A DNA stretch of 64,000 bases, taken from positions 1-64,000 of the forward strand of contig NZ_LQOX01000118.1 of NCBI RefSeq assembly GCF_002102175.1, read 5' to 3'. This DNA comes from Mycobacterium gastri (GTDB lineage: Bacteria > Actinomycetota > Actinomycetes > Mycobacteriales > Mycobacteriaceae). Below the pieces are notes generated by a model, which saw nothing but the letters and a program-made list of their open reading frames with translations, was not told the DNA's origin and did no database searches. Shown one piece after another: positions 43,745 to 53,070 of the stretch (positions are counted from its first letter, which is position 1; each line of letters opens with the position of its first letter). Position numbers and translations under genes: made by a program.

Positions 43745-44755
43745 ATGACGGAGATCGCCACAGCCAGCGGGACCACGAGCGTCGGGTTGCTCAGCGTCGG
43801 GGCGTACCGCCCCGCACGGGTGGTCACCAACGACGAGATATGCCAGAACATCGACTCATCCGATGAATGGATCTACACCCGAACCGGTATCAAGACCCGC
43901 CGGTTCGCCGCCGCCGAGGAATCCGCCGCTTCGATGGCGATCGAGGCCAGTCGGCAAGCGATCGCCGGCGCCGGCCTCGAGGGCAGCGACATCGACGGCG
44001 TGATCGTCGCCACCAGCACCCACTTTCTGCAGACCCCGGCGTGTGCCCCGATCGTCGCCGCGGCGTTGGGCGCCCACGACGTTCCAGCATTCGACATCTC
44101 AGCCGGATGCGCCGGATTCGGATACGCGGTGGGTGTCGCGGCCGACATGATCCGGGGCGGCAGCGCCGGGACGGTGCTGGTGATCGGCACCGAGAAACTG
44201 TCACCCACGGTTGACATGCAGGACCGGAGCAACTGCTTCATCTTCGCCGACGGCGCCGCCGCGGTGGTGGTCGGGCAGACGCCGACGCAAGGCATCGGAC
44301 CGACCGTCTGGGGCAGTGACGGCGAACAGGCCACGGCGATACGGCAGGACATCGACTGGATCACCCACGCGGAGAACCCAACCGGACCACGCCCGTTCCT
44401 GCGCTTGGAAGGTACCGCCGTCTTTCGGTGGGCCGCATTCGAGATGGGCAAAGTCGGTCAGCGGGCGCTGGACGCGGCTGGGGTGAAACCCGACGAGATC
44501 GATGTGTTCATCCCGCATCAAGCCAATAGCCGGATCAACGAACTGCTCGCCAAGACCCTGCAACTGCGGCCGGATGCGGTGGTGGCCAACGACATCGAGC
44601 ACACCGGGAACACCTCGGCGGCGTCCATTCCGCTGGCGATGGCCGAACTGCTGGCGACCGGGACCGCCAAGCCGGGCGACCTGGCGTTGCTGATCGGTTA
44701 CGGCGCCGGCCTCAGCTATGCCGCGCAAGTGGTCCGAATGCCTAAGGCGCCATAG
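43745..44755 (+). CDS. fabH: Beta-ketoacyl-ACP synthase III FabH
   Basis: 336 residues, thiolase fold. The catalytic triad is Cys122 ([10 protein letters not shown]), His258 (PHQANSRI) and Asn289 (HTGNTSAAS). In mycobacteria it condenses long acyl-CoA from FAS-I with malonyl-AcpM to prime FAS-II and mycolic acid synthesis. GAGGACGGGT precedes the ATG. It corresponds to Rv0533c. In M. tuberculosis PE_PGRS6 (Rv0532) lies next to it; no PE_PGRS gene is present here. Confidence 0.96.
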   Translation: MTEIATASGTTSVGLLSVGAYRPARVVTNDEICQNIDSSDEWIYTRTGIKTRRFAAAEESAASMAIEASRQAIAGAGLEGSDIDGVIVATSTHFLQTPACAPIVAAALGAHDVPAFDISAGCAGFGYAVGVAADMIRGGSAGTVLVIGTEKLSPTVDMQDRSNCFIFADGAAAVVVGQTPTQGIGPTVWGSDGEQATAIRQDIDWITHAENPTGPRPFLRLEGTAVFRWAAFEMGKVGQRALDAAGVKPDEIDVFIPHQANSRINELLAKTLQLRPDAVVANDIEHTGNTSAASIPLAMAELLATGTAKPGDLALLIGYGAGLSYAAQVVRMPKAP

Positions 44756-44775
44756 TCATAGGGATAAGCGGGATT

Positions 44776-45135
44776 TCAGCTTTCGCCGGCACGCTCGCCG
44801 GAGTTCGGATCGTCGGGATTCTCGCCCCGCAGCCGGGCCCGCAGCCGTTCGCGTTCGGCGCGCCTGCGCTCCCCCGCAACCGCCAGGGCGGCGGTGGCCC
44901 GCCGGCGCAGCGGAGTGAACACCCACATACCCAACGGCATCGCAATGGTCAGCCCGAACAGCGCGGCGACGACAACCGGGAATTCGGCGATCCCGGCCAG
45001 CCGCGCCACCCCGTAGATCGCCGCGGTGACCACGACCGCGAGCAGCAACCGGGCCGTAGCGTAGAGCGCCACGTCGACGACGCCGCGGTGCTCGGTGGTT
45101 TTCCCGGCGCTGTTGCCGTTAGGCGCTGCTGACAC
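44776..45135 (-). CDS. DUF4229 membrane protein (Rv0531-like)
   Basis: 119 residues with two membrane helices (about 22-46 and 50-74), the MPLGMWVFTPLRRR segment after the second helix and a charged Arg/Glu coiled tail. This matches DUF4229, a small actinobacterial membrane family of unknown function. It is convergent with fabH and divergent from the small gene at 45182. Confidence 0.88.
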   Translation of the reverse strand: MSAAPNGNSAGKTTEHRGVVDVALYATARLLLAVVVTAAIYGVARLAGIAEFPVVVAALFGLTIAMPLGMWVFTPLRRRATAALAVAGERRRAERERLRARLRGENPDDPNSGERAGES

Positions 45136-45156
45136 AGCCTGAGCCTACGGCGCGGG

Positions 45157-45162
45157 TATATT
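45157..45162 (+). promoter_or_regulatory. -10 box (TATATT) for the small membrane-protein gene
   Basis: TATATT, nearly consensus, ends 19 nucleotides before the GTG at 45182, which leaves room for the AGGAGGT ribosome-binding site at 45170-45176. Unlike most promoters in this window it predicts a conventional leader. Confidence 0.5.
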
Positions 45163-45181
45163 CGCTCACAGGAGGTGTCGA

Positions 45182-45328
45182 GTGCTTTACCTGCTCGTCG
45201 TCCTGGTATTGGGGACGCTGATCTACATCGGCTGGCGTGCGGCCCGGTCGCAGACAAGCCGGCCCAAGACTCGCGTTATCGGACCCGACGACGACCCAGA
45301 GTTCTTGCGCCGGTTGGGACAAGGCTGA
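45182..45328 (+). CDS. 48-residue single-helix membrane protein (probably Rv0530A)
   Basis: A GTG-started frame with a perfect AGGAGGT five nucleotides upstream and a TATATT box before that. The product VLYLLVVLVLGTLIYIGWRA is one membrane helix, followed by a charged cytoplasmic tail (RVIGPDDDPEFLRRLGQG). The tail style is shared by several small actinobacterial membrane proteins. Its position between the Rv0531- and Rv0530-like genes suggests it is the homologue of Rv0530A. Its stop is 16 bp from the convergent ATPase stop. Confidence 0.8.
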   Translation: MLYLLVVLVLGTLIYIGWRAARSQTSRPKTRVIGPDDDPEFLRRLGQG

Positions 45329-45344
45329 CCGGCGCCAGGCCCAC

Positions 45345-46646
45345 CTAGATGAACGCCGGGTTGGTTCGCCGCTGATCGCTGGGAAACCCGTCGGCGACAA
45401 CGGCAGCCAACTCCATCAGCGCCTCGCGAGTCTCCCGCTTCAACCGCTCGAAGCGGATCTCGGCGCCCTCTTCGAGATGCGGGTCGAACGGCACCAGCCG
45501 CACGGCGCGGCACCGCCGCGCGAAGTGATCGACCACCTTCTGCATGTCGACCTTGCCGGACCGCGGCCGCACAGCGTTGATCACCGCTATCGATCCGCGT
45601 ACCAGCTCGTCGTACCCGTGTGCATCCAGCCAGTCCAGCGTTGCCGAGGCGCTGCGGGCGCCATCGATGGATGCCGAGCTGACCACGATCAGCACGTCGG
45701 CCTTGGCCAACACCGCCGACATCGCCGAATGCAGCAACCCGGTGCCGCAGTCGGTGAGCACCAGGCCATAGAACCGCTCGAGGATCTCGAGGGTGCGAGC
45801 ATAATCGTCGGCGCTGAACGCCTCCGACACCGCCGGATCGGTTTCCGACGCCAGCACTTCCAGCCTGCTGGGGCCCACCGAGGTGTAGCTGCGGACATCG
45901 CTGTAGCGCTCGATGCCGTCGGCGTCGCGCAGCAGATGGCGCACCGTGGCCGAGGTCTCCACCGGCACCTTCTGGCTCAACGTTCCGCGGTCCGGGTTGG
46001 CGTCGACCGCCACCACCCGGTCACCGCGGATCGAGGCGAAGGTGCCGCCCAGGCTGGCGGTGATGGTGGTCTTGCCGACGCCGCCCTTCAGTGACAGCAG
46101 CGCGATCCGATAGCATCCGCGCAACGGGCGGTTGACCGCGACCACCAGGTCGTTGTACCGGTTGACCCGTGGGCTTTCCCCCAGGTTGATCAGCTTGCCG
46201 GACGCCATGTAGAGCCAGCGGCGCCAACCCTCCGACGGCGGCGGTTTGACCTGCCGCAACAGCGTACTGGTGGACAGTTCCGGATACCGTGACGACGGCG
46301 GGCCCGCCGGCCGCTGCGCAGTCTCCACCGGCGAGTCGGCCGGCTGGCCACCCAAATATCCGTAGGCCTGCGCATCAGGGATCGGCGCCAAGCCCTTGGC
46401 CGGCGTAGGGGTTGCGGCCCCCGCCGCCCACGCGCGCGGCTCGGCGCGGGTCGGCGGCGGGGGCACGGCGTGTGTCTCCGATTCGGAGAAGCGTCGCCCG
46501 GTGCGGAATCCGGCGAAGGCCCGGGTCGGCGCCTCGCTGGATTCGCCGCCCGTCTCGCCGGCCGGCGACTGTGTCGTCGGGCGATCCGGGTCTTGGCGTT
46601 CCTGTCCCAGTGGCGCCCCCACGCCCTCCGTCGGATGGTCAGACAC
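45345..46646 (-). CDS. MinD/ParA-like ATPase with disordered N-terminus (Rv0530-like)
   Basis: 433 residues. About 150 residues of Pro/Ala/Gly-rich disordered sequence precede a deviant Walker A motif LKGGVGKTT (near residue 190), the switch region VVAVDANPDRGTLS and the FYGLVLTDCGTGLLH Walker B-like strand. The architecture is like EspI/MinD-type ATPases linked to type VII secretion and other mycobacterial processes. No ESX gene is nearby. Here it heads the ccs operon direction, 46 bp downstream of ccsA. Function is unknown. Confidence 0.9.
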   Translation of the reverse strand: MSDHPTEGVGAPLGQERQDPDRPTTQSPAGETGGESSEAPTRAFAGFRTGRRFSESETHAVPPPPTRAEPRAWAAGAATPTPAKGLAPIPDAQAYGYLGGQPADSPVETAQRPAGPPSSRYPELSTSTLLRQVKPPPSEGWRRWLYMASGKLINLGESPRVNRYNDLVVAVNRPLRGCYRIALLSLKGGVGKTTITASLGGTFASIRGDRVVAVDANPDRGTLSQKVPVETSATVRHLLRDADGIERYSDVRSYTSVGPSRLEVLASETDPAVSEAFSADDYARTLEILERFYGLVLTDCGTGLLHSAMSAVLAKADVLIVVSSASIDGARSASATLDWLDAHGYDELVRGSIAVINAVRPRSGKVDMQKVVDHFARRCRAVRLVPFDPHLEEGAEIRFERLKRETREALMELAAVVADGFPSDQRRTNPAFI

Positions 46647-46694
46647 GTGTACGTCCCCTCGTCGTGTTACTCGGTATTTGTACCCGCTGCCTGG

Positions 46695-47669
46695 TCACCC
46701 CACACCAGCATAGGAATGCAAACCGACGGTAACCAGGTTAACGAAGAACAGGTTGAAGACCATGGCCACGAACCCGGCGACGTTGACCCAGGCCGCCTTC
46801 CGGTCCCGCCAGCCCGCGGTCGACCTGGCATGGAGGTAGGCCGCGTAGACCACCCACGCGACGAAGGACACCGTCTCCTTGGGGTCCCAGCCCCAGTAGC
46901 GGCCCCAGGCTTCCTCGGCCCAGATGGCGCCGAAGATGACTCCGAAGCCGAACACCGGGAAGGCGAAGATCGTGGTCCGGTAGGCGATCCGGTCCAGGGT
47001 TTGGGCATCGGGGAACCGCTGCACCAGACGGGCCAACGCCCCTTCGGTTTCGGGCTCACCCAGCCGTGAGGTCCGCAGTAAAAACAGGATGCTGGCGATG
47101 CCGGCGACCAGGAACACTCCCGAACCGAGACTGACCACCGAGACGTGAATGGGCAGCCAGTACGACTGCAGTGCCGGCATCACCGGGGCGGCATTGGCGT
47201 ACAGCCAGCGTCCGGACACCGTCAGCAGGATCAGCACCGGGACCAGCAGGAAGACCCACAGCGGCCGGTTCTGCGGGCGGCGCAGCACCACCGCGCCGGC
47301 GACCAGCCCGGACATGCAGGTGAGGTTGATGAACTCGTACATGTTTCCCCACGGCACCCGCATGGTGGCCAGGCCCCGCAGCACGATGCAGGCGCCCAGC
47401 AGGCCGACGCCGAGGTAGAGCACCGCCAGCCCGGCCCGGCCGACGCGTTCGTCGAGCGGCCGTCGCGGACCGTCGGCCACGATGCCCGGGGTGGTGCTGT
47501 CGACGGCGACCGATCCGGCGGCCACCACGACCGGTTCGAGTTTGCGGCCGCGGACGTAGGCCAGCTCGAAGGCCAGCAGCAGCAGTGCCACCACCAGAGC
47601 CACCACGGCTGAGGTAAACGCCCAGTCGGAGTAGCGGGCCAGGCCGATGTTGATGTGCGCGGTGTTCAT
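46695..47669 (-). CDS. ccsA: Cytochrome c biogenesis protein CcsA (CcsB)
   Basis: 324 residues, about eight membrane helices, with the WWD-type haem-handling segment ending WGWDPKETVSFVAWV. With ResB it forms the system II synthase that exports haem and attaches it to apocytochrome c on the outer side of the membrane. The start overlaps the resB stop (ATGA, 47666-47669). It matches Rv0529. Confidence 0.95.
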   Translation of the reverse strand: MNTAHINIGLARYSDWAFTSAVVALVVALLLLAFELAYVRGRKLEPVVVAAGSVAVDSTTPGIVADGPRRPLDERVGRAGLAVLYLGVGLLGACIVLRGLATMRVPWGNMYEFINLTCMSGLVAGAVVLRRPQNRPLWVFLLVPVLILLTVSGRWLYANAAPVMPALQSYWLPIHVSVVSLGSGVFLVAGIASILFLLRTSRLGEPETEGALARLVQRFPDAQTLDRIAYRTTIFAFPVFGFGVIFGAIWAEEAWGRYWGWDPKETVSFVAWVVYAAYLHARSTAGWRDRKAAWVNVAGFVAMVFNLFFVNLVTVGLHSYAGVG

Positions 47670-49285
47670 CTGACGTGCACCTGAGGGCTCCTTCGGGATG
47701 CTGCGGGCATCGGGGCCGCCGATTCGCCGAACCCGGCCAGCAGTCGCTCGGTCAGCCGCTCGAACTCGTCACCCCAGCCGGAGTTGTCGGTCCGTGCCAG
47801 GCCGCCCAGCTCGACGTTCACCGTACCGGGGGTGTCGGTGGCCGGCGTAAGCCGGACCCAGACCCGGCGCCGGCGCACCAGCAGCGATACCAGCAGCCCG
47901 GCCATCATCGTGACGGCGAACACCAGCACCCAGGTTTGGCCGGGGTCGTGGGAGACCTGCAGGTTGACGAAGGGCACGGCGCCGTCGAAGCGGACGGTGG
48001 TGCCGTCTTGATCGAGGCGCACCTGTTCGCCGGCGCGCAGGTTGACCCGCTTTTCCTTGGTGAGCCGGCCCTGTTCGATCAGCCGGGGATCCAGGCTGAA
48101 CAGCGACTGCGGTCGCCCGGTGTCCAGACCGGTGTCGCCGCGGTAGATGTCGATGGCCACCGCGGGGGCGTCCAGCGCCGGGAAACGCGACGACAACAGG
48201 GTGCCGTCGAGCTGCTCGGTCGGTGCCAGCAGGCCCTGGATCGCGATTTGGTGCCGACGGCGTTCTTCGGCGGTGGGATAGCTGCCGGCCGGCGGGTCGA
48301 TGCGCACCACCCCCGACGACAGTAGGGTCTGCGGGTTGTCGGGTCGCCATTGCACGGTCGACGTGCGGATCTGCCCGTCGGGGAAGGTCACGGTGAAGCT
48401 GGGCGCGTAGCCGTGGCCCTGCAGATACACCCGGTCCCCGCCGACCCGCAGCGGATGGTTGACCTCCAGCCGGTAGGGCCGCCAGGTGTTGGCCGACGGG
48501 TCGTGGCTGCCCGGGTCGGCCTGGTAGTCGATGTCGGCGGCAAACGCGGTGGCCTGCCCGGAGGGCAGGTAGTGGGCCGCGAAGTCGTTGACCCGGATGC
48601 AGATCGGGTGCAGCGACGTGCCGTCGACGGTGTTGCCGGCGCGGAACGAGTCGAAGGCGGCCGGCGAGGCCGAGCAGAAGCCGGGACCGCCGTCGGCGAT
48701 GACGATGACGTTGCCCTCGTAGCCGAAGAGTTTGCCGACGGCCACCGCGACCAGCAGGCCCAGCAGCGAGAAATGGAAGACGATGTTGCCGAATTCGCGC
48801 AGGTAGCCCTTCTCGGCGGAGACCTCGCAGGTGCCGTCTGTGTGCCGGACGATCCAGCGCCAGCCGCGCAGCCTCGCCGCGATCGTCGTGGCCAGCGTGT
48901 CCGGGTCGGCGGGGTCGGTGAGCCGGGCCTGGTAGCTGGCGTGCTTGGGCAGCCGGGCCAGGTTGCGCGGTGCGGCGACCGGGGCGGCCCGCAGGCTGCG
49001 GGCGTGCTCGATAATCCGCGGGGTCAGGCAGCCCACCAGGGACACGAACAGCAGCACGTAGATGGCGGTGAACCAGAAACTGGAGAACACGTCGAAGGCC
49101 TGCAGCTCGTTCAGCCACGGGCCGATGATGGGGTGGGTGCGCAGGTAGTCGTCGACTTTGCCGGCGTTGAGGCCGCGCTGCGGCAGCAGCGCTCCCGGTA
49201 TCGCCCCCAGCGCGAGCAGAAACAGCAGCACCAGCGCGGTGCCCATCGACGTCAGCGACCGCCAGGTGTTGCGCGCTTTGCCCAC
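47666..49285 (-). CDS. resB: Cytochrome c biogenesis protein ResB (Ccs1)
   Basis: 539 residues. Three N-terminal membrane helices (first at LTSMGTALVLLFLLALG), a large extracytoplasmic domain (about 200-440) and a final helix near 450-470. The family motifs LLPQRGLNAGKVDDY and EKGYLREFGNIVFHFSLLG are present. It is the partner of CcsA. The GTG at 49285 has GAGGAG upstream; a TTG at 49309 overlapping the ccdA stop (TTGA) is an alternative. The longer open frame runs back into ccdA and is spurious. It matches Rv0528. Confidence 0.93.
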   Translation of the reverse strand: MGKARNTWRSLTSMGTALVLLFLLALGAIPGALLPQRGLNAGKVDDYLRTHPIIGPWLNELQAFDVFSSFWFTAIYVLLFVSLVGCLTPRIIEHARSLRAAPVAAPRNLARLPKHASYQARLTDPADPDTLATTIAARLRGWRWIVRHTDGTCEVSAEKGYLREFGNIVFHFSLLGLLVAVAVGKLFGYEGNVIVIADGGPGFCSASPAAFDSFRAGNTVDGTSLHPICIRVNDFAAHYLPSGQATAFAADIDYQADPGSHDPSANTWRPYRLEVNHPLRVGGDRVYLQGHGYAPSFTVTFPDGQIRTSTVQWRPDNPQTLLSSGVVRIDPPAGSYPTAEERRRHQIAIQGLLAPTEQLDGTLLSSRFPALDAPAVAIDIYRGDTGLDTGRPQSLFSLDPRLIEQGRLTKEKRVNLRAGEQVRLDQDGTTVRFDGAVPFVNLQVSHDPGQTWVLVFAVTMMAGLLVSLLVRRRRVWVRLTPATDTPGTVNVELGGLARTDNSGWGDEFERLTERLLAGFGESAAPMPAASRRSPQVHVR

Positions 49286-49305
49286 GAGCGCCGCTCCTCG
49301 CGCCG

Positions 49306-50070
49306 TCAAATCGGCAGCCTCACGTCGGACACCACGGCGTCGCGCAGCCAGGAGACCACGTCGTTCCAGACGCCGGTGACCAGCGCCAGACCGACGGCGA
49401 TCAGCAGCACGCCGCCGAAGACCTGAATGGCCCTGGTGTGCCGGCGCAGCCAGCCCAGGCCCGCGACCGCCCCCGCCGAACCGAACGCCAGCAGCACGAA
49501 CGGGATGCCCAGCCCCAGGCAGTAGGCGATCACCAGGACGATCCCACGCGCCACGCTGGCGCCGTCGGTGGCCGAGGCGACGGTGATCACCCCGGTCAGC
49601 GTCGGCCCCAGGCACGGCGTCCACCCGAGCGCGAACACCGCGCCGAGCAGCGGTGCCCCGGCCACCGTCGTCAACAGCCGCGGGCTGAACCGGACCTGAC
49701 GCTGCAGCGCCGGGATCAGACCCACGAACACCAACCCCATCACGACGGTCAGCACCCCGCCCACCCGCTGCAGCAGCACCTGGTTACTGATCAGCGTGGT
49801 CGTCATGCCCAGCACCGCGACCGTGCCCAGGACGAACACCGTGGTGAACCCGGCGACGAACAGCGCCGCCGACCCGGCGATCCGCCACCGGGCCGCGGGC
49901 TGCGGCCATGGCTCCTCGTTGACGCCGACCACGCCCGCCAGATAGGACAGGTAGCCCGGCACCAACGGCACCACGCAGGGGGAAGCGAACGAGACCAGCC
50001 CGGCCAGCATGCACACGCCCAGCGCCAGCAGCAGCGGGCCGGCGGCGGCGATCTCGGTGAAACCCGTCAT
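49306..50070 (-). CDS. ccdA: Thiol-disulfide electron carrier CcdA
   Basis: 254 residues, six membrane helices. The redox cysteines are Cys32 in FASPCVVPLVPGYLSYL and Cys153 in GWTPCLGPTL, both in the conserved P-C context of the DsbD/CcdA core. It carries electrons across the membrane to keep the extracytoplasmic thioredoxin-like protein and apocytochrome c cysteines reduced. The ATG overlaps the stop of the preceding lipoprotein gene (ATGA). It matches Rv0527. Confidence 0.94.
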   Translation of the reverse strand: MTGFTEIAAAGPLLLALGVCMLAGLVSFASPCVVPLVPGYLSYLAGVVGVNEEPWPQPAARWRIAGSAALFVAGFTTVFVLGTVAVLGMTTTLISNQVLLQRVGGVLTVVMGLVFVGLIPALQRQVRFSPRLLTTVAGAPLLGAVFALGWTPCLGPTLTGVITVASATDGASVARGIVLVIAYCLGLGIPFVLLAFGSAGAVAGLGWLRRHTRAIQVFGGVLLIAVGLALVTGVWNDVVSWLRDAVVSDVRLPI

Positions 50071-50669
50071 TGCCGTCCCCGCGGGCTCACCGGTTCCTCG
50101 GCCGCTACCCGCTGCACCACCGGCTGCAGATCCTCGGCCAGCAACTCGCGCAAAAACACCGCCGCGACCCGATGCTGGCGATCGAGCACCAGCGTGGACG
50201 GAATGACGGTGGTGGGGTACTTGCCGCCGAACGCGATCAGGGTGCGCATCGCCGGGTCGTAGATGGACGGGAACGTGACGTGGCGGTCGTTGACGAAATC
50301 CAGTGCGGCGTCGCGACTGTTGTCGCGCACGTCGAGGCCGAGCAAGGACACCCCGGACCCGTGGGTGGCGTCGTACACCCGCTGCAGTTGGCCGACCTCG
50401 GCCCGGCAGGGTCCGCACCACTGGCCCCACACGTTGACGACGACGACCTGCCCGGCGAAATCGTCGAGGGACAGCGTGCGCGCCGGGTCGCGCAGGTCCG
50501 GCCCGGACAGCGGCCCCGGACGGCCGCGGCTGGCCGGCGGGTCGTAGAAGATGTCGGTCTTGCCGCCGGGGGAGACGAATTCGAACGTACCGCCCTGGGC
50601 GACGGCATCACGCCCGGAACAGCCGGTCAGCACGGCTGCCACCACCAGAGCAAAAGCGAGCCGCCGCAT
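50067..50669 (-). CDS. TlpA/ResA-type thioredoxin-like lipoprotein (Rv0526-like)
   Basis: 200 residues. A lipobox VLTGC places the lipidated cysteine at residue 17, so the mature protein is anchored on the outer face. A thioredoxin fold with the active site WGQWCGPCR (Cys85, Cys88) follows, with a cis-Pro in TTVIPSTLVLD. It would reduce apocytochrome c before haem attachment, drawing electrons from CcdA, encoded next. It starts 2 bp after the phosphatase gene. Confidence 0.94.
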   Translation of the reverse strand: MRRLAFALVVAAVLTGCSGRDAVAQGGTFEFVSPGGKTDIFYDPPASRGRPGPLSGPDLRDPARTLSLDDFAGQVVVVNVWGQWCGPCRAEVGQLQRVYDATHGSGVSLLGLDVRDNSRDAALDFVNDRHVTFPSIYDPAMRTLIAFGGKYPTTVIPSTLVLDRQHRVAAVFLRELLAEDLQPVVQRVAAEEPVSPRGRQ

Positions 50670-50671
50670 GC

Positions 50672-51280
50672 TCAGCAGTCTGCCGGTTCGGAGTACACCA
50701 CGTCGACCAGGCGGTCGCCGTCATAGACCAGGGAGGTCACCGACGCCAGCGAGCATTCGCGGCGCCGCGGGTCGTGCCACAGCCGCCTACCGGTCACGTG
50801 CAGCCGCAACGTCCACACCGGCAGCTGGTGGCTGACGCACACCACCTCGTGGCCGGCGGCGCGCGCCCGCGCCTTGTCCACCGCGGTCGACATCCGTTGG
50901 GCGATCTGGGTGTACGGCTCGCCCCACGACGGCGTGAACGGGTTGCGCAGCTGCCACCACACCCGCAGGTCGCGCCACTGGCCGTCACCGAGGCCGACAC
51001 GCCGGCCCTCGAAGAAGTTCGCCGATTCGATCAGGTCATGGTCGGTGTCCACCGGCAGCTCGTGACGGGCGGCGATGGGCGCGGCGGTCTCCTGGGCGCG
51101 TTGCAGCGGCGAGGCGATCACCGCGACGACGTCGCGGCCGGCCAGGAAGTCGGCGACCGCGACCGCCTGCGCTCGGCCGGCATCCGACAGCTGGAAGCCG
51201 GGCAACCGGCCGTAGAGGACCCCGCTGGGGTTGTGCACCTCGCCGTGGCGCACCACGTGCACCCGGGTTTCTTCGGCCAT
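50672..51280 (-). CDS. Histidine phosphatase superfamily protein (Rv0525-like)
   Basis: 202 residues. The catalytic histidine is in VVRHGEVHNP, with the second conserved His in VVCVSHQLPVW and SPLQRAQETA in between. It belongs to the phosphoglycerate-mutase-like phosphatases; the substrate is unknown. The ATG shares one base with the hemL stop (TGATG), so it is translated with hemL. Confidence 0.92.
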   Translation of the reverse strand: MAEETRVHVVRHGEVHNPSGVLYGRLPGFQLSDAGRAQAVAVADFLAGRDVVAVIASPLQRAQETAAPIAARHELPVDTDHDLIESANFFEGRRVGLGDGQWRDLRVWWQLRNPFTPSWGEPYTQIAQRMSTAVDKARARAAGHEVVCVSHQLPVWTLRLHVTGRRLWHDPRRRECSLASVTSLVYDGDRLVDVVYSEPADC

Positions 51281-52614
51281 CAGGCTCTGTCCTCTCGGGC
51301 GGCGGCGGTGGCGGCCCGACGGGCCGCAACAGGCAGCGCGTCGGCGATCCGCCCGAATGCGGCGTCATCGAGGGCGGCCGAGACGAACCACGCCTCGAAC
51401 GCACTGCACGGCGGGTAGACGCCCGCGTCTAGCAGAGCGTGAAAGAACGGGGCATAACGCCACGTCTGGCTGGCTCGTGCCGACGCGAAGTCGGTGACCG
51501 GCCGGTCGGTGAAGAACACGCTGAGCATGTTGCCGGCCCGGGGAACCTGGTGCGGCACCCCGGCGTCCGTCAGCGCCTCGGTCAGCAGCGCCGCCAATCG
51601 GTCGGCATTGGCGTCCAGCGCCGCGTACACCGCGTGGTCGGCGGCCCGCAGGGTGGCCAGCCCGGCGGCCATCGCCACCGGGTTGCCCGACAGCGTCCCG
51701 GCTTGATACACCGGGCCCAGCGGCGCCAGCCGCTCCATCACCTCGGCCCGGCCGCCGAACGCGGCGGCGGGCAGCCCGCCGCTCATCACCTTGCCGAAGG
51801 TGAACAGGTCGGCGGCCACCGGATCCAGGCCGTACCAGCCACTTCGGCTGACCCGAAATCCCGTCATCACCTCGTCGACGATCAGCAGCGCGCCATGTTC
51901 GGCGGTGATCGAGCGCAGCGCGGCGTTGTAGCCGGGCTTGGGCGGGACGACGCCCATATTGCCCGGGCTGGCCTCGGTGATGACCGCGGCGATCTGCTCG
52001 CCGTAACGGGCAAAACTCTCCCGAACGGCGTCGACGTCGTTGTAGGGCAACACGATGGTGTCGGCCGCGGCGGCGCCGGTGACCCCCGGCGAGGACGGCA
52101 GGCCGAGGGTGGCCACGCCCGAGCCCGCGTCGGCCAGCAGCGCGTCGACGTGACCGTGGTAGCAGCCGGCGAACTTGATGACCTTGGCCCGGCCGGTGTA
52201 CCCGCGCGCCAGCCGGACCGCGCTCATGGTGGCCTCGGTGCCGGAATTCACCAGCCGGATCCGCTCGACGGGCGCCACCCGCCCGAGGATCTCGGCGGCC
52301 AGCTCGGTCTCGGCCGGTGTCGGCGCCCCGAAGGACAGGCCGTTGGCGGCGGCCTTGGCGACGGCGTCGACGACGGCCGGGTGGGCATGACCGAGGATCA
52401 TCGGCCCCCACGAGCAGACCAGGTCGACGTAGCGGTTGCCGTCGGCGTCGGTGAGCCGGCAGCCGTGCGCTTCGGTGATGAACCGCGGGGTGCCGCCGAC
52501 GGCCGTGAACGCGCGCACCGGGGAGTTCACCCCGCCGGGGATGACCGTGCAGGCGTCGGCGAACAGTTGCGCGGAGACGTGCGTCTGCGCGGTCGCCTGG
52601 TCCGTGCTGCCCAT
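51280..52614 (-). CDS. hemL: Glutamate-1-semialdehyde 2,1-aminomutase
   Basis: 444 residues, class III PLP aminotransferase. The PLP lysine is Lys275 in [34 protein letters not shown] and [12 protein letters not shown] hold the phosphate- and pyridine-binding residues. It makes 5-aminolevulinate in the C5 pathway. It is the first gene of the haem/cytochrome c operon (hemL, phosphatase, TlpA-like, ccdA, resB, ccsA), linking haem supply with cytochrome maturation. It matches Rv0524. Confidence 0.96.
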   Translation of the reverse strand: MGSTDQATAQTHVSAQLFADACTVIPGGVNSPVRAFTAVGGTPRFITEAHGCRLTDADGNRYVDLVCSWGPMILGHAHPAVVDAVAKAAANGLSFGAPTPAETELAAEILGRVAPVERIRLVNSGTEATMSAVRLARGYTGRAKVIKFAGCYHGHVDALLADAGSGVATLGLPSSPGVTGAAAADTIVLPYNDVDAVRESFARYGEQIAAVITEASPGNMGVVPPKPGYNAALRSITAEHGALLIVDEVMTGFRVSRSGWYGLDPVAADLFTFGKVMSGGLPAAAFGGRAEVMERLAPLGPVYQAGTLSGNPVAMAAGLATLRAADHAVYAALDANADRLAALLTEALTDAGVPHQVPRAGNMLSVFFTDRPVTDFASARASQTWRYAPFFHALLDAGVYPPCSAFEAWFVSAALDDAAFGRIADALPVAARRAATAAAREDRA

Positions 52615-52654
52615 GCCGACTAGTGTCCCAGTTGCCGCGGCCCGTTCAACTACA

Positions 52655-52933
52655 GGGTGTAAGAGTTCGCGCTACCCGACGCGGGTGCAGGCACGCCGCT
52701 GGTGATGGCCGTGCTGGCCGGCGGCTGCGGCAGCGACAACCCGGTCATCGACTCGTCGAACCGCGGCTCGCATTCCCCGCTTTCAACCGGGGTCGTGTGC
52801 GATGTGCACGGTCTGCGGGAATCCGCCAGACCGGGTACGTCGGTGGATGTGACCCTTGTATTCGACTGTATTCGACAACTACGGCGACCTGACCATGCGG
52901 GTGCCCATCAAGGCCTGCCCCAGCCAGCTGTAG
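52655..52933 (+). pseudogene. Frameshifted small lipoprotein gene
   Basis: A basic N-terminus ([10 protein letters not shown]) in one frame is followed, one base out of register, by LVMAVLAGGCGSDNPVID, a plausible signal peptide and lipobox. The frame continues STGVVCDVHGLRESARPGTSVDVTL(VFD) and is then broken by an exact tandem duplication of TGTATTCGAC (10 bp, near 52857-52876). The original ending, IFDNYGDLTMRVPIKACPSQ and a stop, follows in the shifted frame. So there are at least two frame-disrupting changes. I do not recognise the family. The gene occupies the place of Rv0523c in M. tuberculosis, but I cannot claim homology. Confidence 0.6.
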
Positions 52934-53070
52934 CCCGAGTTTGAAAAACGATGGCAGCCAACCGCTTTCAGCCGGACCGGCCGCAGCGTGCATACGACAA
53001 CCCGGCACGGGGTAACCCTCTGAGGACAGACAACGAAGCATCGAGACGGATAACGAGAGGGATGAGACGC

